NCBI GenBank assembly: GCA_030737875.1
Contig: CM060924.1
Span: 152,762,197-152,826,196, forward strand
Reading direction: 5' to 3'
Length of the DNA stretch: 64,000 bases
Source: Allium sativum
Taxonomy: Eukaryota > Streptophyta > Magnoliopsida > Asparagales > Amaryllidaceae
A program made the translations under genes and the position numbers. Below the pieces are notes generated by a model. It did not search any database. It was not told the origin of the DNA and saw only the letters and a list, made by a program, of their open reading frames with translations. This document shows positions 59,918-64,000 of the stretch, in pieces (position 1 is the stretch's first letter; each line of letters begins with the position of its first letter).

Positions 59918-60894
59918 ATGGCTGAAGATCTTAACCTTCCGGATGGTGTAACGATACCAGGATGGTATAGGAGGTTATTAGAGGCTAGGGCCGCTGCGGG
60001 TCCGGCCAATGTTCCTCCACCACCAGTTGCACCCGCTCCTCCTCCCCCTCCTCGCGCTGATACTTTTGCAAAGACATGCAAGGAATTTAAGGCTATAGGT
60101 GGAAAACATTTCAAGGGTCAGAAACGTTTGTGGAAGCTAGAGATTGGCTTAAGGAGGTGGAAGAATTGCTAGAAATCTTTAAAGTAGAAGAAGGGAGGAA
60201 AGTCAAATTAGCAGCTTGGTTAATGAAGGGAGAGGCCTCGGTTTGGTGGGAGGTCACTAATGGGGAGCGTACTGTTGATTCTTGGGCGGATTTCAGGCGT
60301 AGGTCTGAGGCAATGTTTCTCTCAAGGGCAGAAGAGAATCTATATATGGAAAGGTTCTTGACATTAAAGCAAGGAAGCTCATCAGTGAAAGAATATGTCA
60401 ACAAATTTAATCAGTTAGCAAGGTTTGGCTTGGACTTAGTGAACACGCCGGAGAAGAAGGCTCTGAGGTTCGTTAATGGCTTGAATGAACCGTTGCAAGG
60501 GTTGGCTATGACCCACATCCCTATGGGGACCACCTTTGAGAAGCTAGTAGACATGGCACTTATGCACGAGGAGAAAGGCGCTAATACTAATAAGGCACCC
60601 GAGAAGAAAGGGGATCAGAAGAAACCACAATAGCAAAACAAGAAGGGTGGTAAAGACAATAATGGAAAGGGAAAGAAGAAATGCTTTAACTGTTGGACAC
60701 CAGGCCATCTCAGCAAGGATTGCAGAAAGAAAAAGAAGACTGGTTGTTTTCATTGTGGAGATGCGGGACATTTGGTGAAGGACTGCCCAAAGAAGGGGCA
60801 GAGGGCAGGGTCTACCTCGGGAGGACAGGTGCAGGCTCTTATGGCACCAGGGCAGGCAAGGGGACAAGTTCAGGCTCTCGCGGTCCCACTGCTG
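59918..60894 (+). pseudogene. gag: gag of chromovirus 2, one frameshift and one stop
   Basis: The start at 59918 (MAEDLNLPDGVTIPGWYRRL) lies 210 bp after the primer site. A Pro-rich segment (VPPPPVAPAPPPPP) precedes the gag domain (EARDWLKEVEELLEIF, WLMKGEASVWWE, FLTLKQGSSSVKEYVNKFNQLARFGLDL). A one-base loss in the G run at 60115-60117 shifts the frame; the downstream frame begins before 60130 and is the pol frame. TAG at 60631-60633 fits a Gln codon change. Two complete zinc knuckles follow: 60682-60723 and 60745-60786, both CX2CX4HX4C. Without the two breaks it would form one gag-pol frame. Confidence 0.9.
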
Positions 60895-63800
60895 CAAGTA
60901 CGAGGTAGAACCATTTCTGTTGAAAGCTTAGTTTTTCTGTTTGATCATCATGTCCGTACCTTATTCGATTCAGGCGCATCGCATTCATTTATCTCTACAT
61001 CATTAGTTGAATCACTGCACTTAAACACCTGTTTAGTAGAGGATCCCTAGGTTGTTTCGAATCCAATTGGGGGCTCAGCTTATTTGTCCGTGATGTGTTT
61101 GGATTTGAAAATTTCTATACTTAGCGTTGAGTTTAGATGTGATGCTTATGTTTTGTGCTTCACGGGCTATGGACTAATTTTAGGAATGGATTGGTTATCC
61201 AGAAATGAGGCCATTCTTGATTGTGAAAGGAGAGTAGTTAGGCTCATGACTCGCCTTGGCAACACTCTCGAAATCTTTTGTAATCCCATAAATTCTGTTA
61301 TGCTAAGTTATCCAGAATCGGTTGACGCGTCTGTGGAGAATCTACGATCTGTTAGAGTGGTCCGAGAATACTCGGATGTGTTTGAGTAGGTGAAGGGCTT
61401 GCGTCCGAAGCGGGAGAAAGATTTTCGAATATATCTTGTGGATAATGCAAAACCAGTATCTTTGCCAATACGCCACATGGCTCCTTATGAAAGGAGGGAA
61501 CTCGATAAGCAAGTGAAGGAGTTGCTTGAGAAGGGGTTCATAAGACGAAGCATATCGGAGTGGAGTGCTCCAGTAGTATTTGCCATGAAGGCGGATGGGT
61601 CCCTTAGACTTTGTGTGGACTATAGAGAACTTAATAAACTTACTAAGAAAAACAGACACCCACTGCCGAGGGTTGACGATCTCTTCGATCAGTTAGTTGG
61701 CGCCTCAGTGTTTTCGCAGTTGGACTTAGCCACTGGTTTCCATCAGTTGAGAGTGGCTGAGGATAACATTGACAAGACTGCCTTTAGGACTCCGGACGGT
61801 TTCTATGAATGGCTAGTGATGCCCTTCGGTTTGACAAACACCCCCGCATACTTTGTTGATTTGATGAGTAGGGTGTTTAGGGAGTACCTTAACAAATTCG
61901 TGGTAGTCTTTGTAGATGACATATTGATCTTTTCTAAGGATGAAGAAGAGCATGCCCTACATCTTAGGGAAGTGTTAGAGACCCTACGAGCGCATAACCT
62001 TAAAGCTAAATTTTCTAAGTGTCACTTCTGGAGAGAGGAAGTGCGATTCTTAGAGCACGTGGTTTCCAAAGAAGGGATAGCTGTGGATCCCGCGAAGGTG
62101 GTGGCCATCCAAGATTGGAAGGTCCCTAAAAATGCTACCGAAGTAAGAAGCTTCTTGGGGTTGGCTGGCTACTATAGGAAGGTTATCAAGGACTTCACGA
62201 AGATATCAGCCCCATTAACATGTTTGACGAAGAAGAACCTAGTTTTCTCGTGGGACGTAGATTGCGATGATGCGTTCCAACGTTTGAAGAGAGCTTTGAC
62301 CTCAGCTCCAGTCTTAGTGCTGCCAGACGGGAGTAAGCCATTTACTGTTTATACCGATGCTTGTGGGACAGGTCTAGGTGCAGTCTTAATGCAAGAGGGT
62401 AGGGTAATAGCCTATGGTGGAAGGCAGTTGAGAGCGCATGAGAAAAATTACCCTACACATGACCTAGAGTTAGCCGCAATTTTTTTCACGCTTAAGTCTT
62501 GGCGCCATTATCTTCTTGGGGAGAAATTCGAATTGTTCACTGATCACAAATCGCTAAAATACTTGTTCTCTCAGAAGGACTTGAACTTAAGGCAACAAAG
62601 GTGGATGGAGTTCTTAGCATCCTACGATTTCGAAATAGCATATACCCCTGGCAAGGGTAACGTGGTGGCAGACGTCTTAAGTAGGAAAAGGTTGTCCTTG
62701 AGTCCGTTGTTTGTTGAGCGGCAAAGCTTAGAATTCATTTCGATGTTTGATTTTAGACCTTCCGTTGATCTTGTACCTGGTTTGCTAGCATCCTTGGAGG
62801 TCAGACCTACGCTTTTGGGATGGATTGGTGAGGCACAGCGAGACGACCCACAGTTGGTTGAGTTAGTGGAGAAGCTCAAAAGAGGGGAGTCATCAAGCCA
62901 TCTCTGTAGGTAAACCCTAGATGATAAGGGTTGGTTACGTAGGGATAGTAGACTTTGTGTACCTCGAGACAAAGGTTTGAGGAAGGCTATTCTTGATGAT
63001 GCACATCATTCGAAGATGACCATTCATCCCGGCGGGGACAAGATGTATAAAGACATGAAGCGAGTTTTCTTTTAGGCCGGTATGAAGAGGGATGTGGCCG
63101 AGTATGTCGCTAGATGCTTGGTGTGCCAACAAGTAAAAGTGGAGCAAAAGAAACCCGGTGGGTTGCTTCACCCATTGGAGGTACCACTATGGGAATAGGA
63201 AAGTCTCTCGATGGACTTCGTGGATGGATTACCAAGATCAAGGAAGGGTAATACGCGGATTTAGGTTATAGTAGATATGCTTACTAAAAGCGCCCATTTT
63301 ATTCCGGTGAAGAGTAAGAGGACTGCTCCATGGTTAGCTTTTGTATACATCCGAGAGATAGTTCGTTTGCATGGTGTTCCTTCTAGCATAGTAAGCGACC
63401 GCGATCCTATCTTCACTACCGAATTTTGGAAGAGCTTACAAGAAGCGGTAGGGACTCAGTTATGTTTGAGCACCGCGTATCATCCTCAGACGGACGGCCA
63501 GATCGAGAGGGTGAATCGTATTCTAGAGGACCTTTTGGGGCTATGTATCCTAGACTTTGGGGGTACATGGGAAGAGCATCTTCCATTGGTGGAGTTCGCA
63601 TATAATAAAAGCTTTCAGTCTAGCATTGGCATGGCACCTTTCGAAGCTCTTTATGGAAGACCTTGTCGTTCACCTACATGTTGGTGGGAATCTATGGATA
63701 AGATCTTACTTGGGCCCGATATGATTAGGGAGACTTCGGAGAAGATCGACTTGATTCGAAGGAGGATGAAAGCAGCGCAAGATAGGCAGAAATCTTATGC

Positions 63801-64000
63801 GGATAAGAGGAGGACAGATCTCGAGTTTGATGTTGGGGACATGGTCTTTATCAAAGTGTCTCCATTACGGAACGTTGTTCGCTTTGGGTCCGTAGGGAAA
63901 TTAGCACCAAGGTTCGTAGGGCCGTTTCCTATTAAGGAGAAGATTGGACAGATGGCGTATAGAGTGGAGTTGCCTGAGAGACTTAGTGGTGTACATGATG
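60895..64000 (+). pseudogene. pol: pol of chromovirus 2: protease, RT, RNase H, integrase with six stops
   Basis: The frame continues from gag without further shifts to the window end. Protease keeps its active site (LFDSGAS, Asp at 60967). TAG at 61048 and 61387 separate protease and linker. RT, RNase H and connection are open from 61390 to 62910 (507 codons) with FVDDIL at about 61909-61926, [24 protein letters not shown] and NVVADVLSR. Integrase: HH at 63004, CX2C near 63115-63126, catalytic Asp, Asp, Glu near 63214, 63400 and 63505, GPF-type motif near 63921. Stops in integrase: TAA 62911, TAG 63073, 63196 and 63262; the last three fit Trp-to-stop changes. Open from 63265 to 64000. The chromodomain would follow outside the window. 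Confidence 0.93.

Larger units (their letters stand above)
56720..64000 (+). mobile_element. Tekay/Del-like chromovirus 2, nested in chromovirus 1, 3' end outside
   Basis: 5' LTR (56720-59708), initiator-Met-type primer site, gag, protease, RT, RNase H and integrase through the GPY/F-like region at the window end. The downstream chromodomain and 3' LTR would lie beyond. It is better preserved than chromovirus 1 (RT and RNase H free of stops), as expected for the later insertion. Confidence 0.93.

Overview
The window reads as intergenic, heterochromatin-like DNA of a eudicot-type plant. I see no intact host gene, rRNA, tRNA or CRISPR array. Nearly every base belongs to nested LTR retrotransposons: plant-type tRNA primer sites (initiator-Met and Asp types), polypurine tracts, TG...CA LTR ends, 5-bp target duplications, and decayed Ty3/gypsy polyproteins. 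Species cannot be named from the sequence.

Left block (1-17335). Stacked LTR pieces (1-2896) abut a minus-strand Athila/Tat-like element (2897-16728). It has a 3' LTR, an Asp-type primer site and a decayed gag-like frame, but no pol. A plus-strand 5.86-kb solo LTR (5930-11785) sits inside that frame, with a perfect GAAAA target duplication.

Middle block (17336-32757). A minus-strand element has LTRs of about 5.7 kb around only 1.04 kb of internal DNA, which carries an initiator-Met primer site and a polypurine tract but no recognisable gene. Its 5' LTR is cut at about 27925 and fused to a second copy of 12944-17335. That second copy (27926-32299) still holds the TTTTC target site without the insertion, so occupied and empty versions of one site lie on one molecule. 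This implies recombination between insertion-bearing and empty haplotypes, or a haplotype-joining assembly error.

Right block (32758-64000). Another giant LTR (32758-45419) is interrupted by a 6.4-kb solo LTR of the same family (37432-43834, TCTCA duplication) and cut at 45420 by a Tat-like element whose remaining body is full of repeats. That element is followed by a Tekay/Del-like chromovirus (50258-56719) with gag, protease, RT, RNase H and integrase riddled with stops. A second chromovirus (56720 to beyond the window) is nested in the first one's integrase; its frame is open from 63265 to the window end.

The most interesting pattern is shared LTR architecture in the giant family and three chromovirus-type LTRs: promoter, leader, a GTGAGT splice-donor-like site, long AT-rich sequence, then (except in the G remnant, where the distal part was not found) a CAG acceptor-like site and a TTCCGCTGC box 140-220 bp from the LTR end. 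In the giant family the leader is a GC-rich block that I could not align between copies although its flanks are conserved. These LTRs may be spliced transcription units; this is inference and needs RNA evidence.
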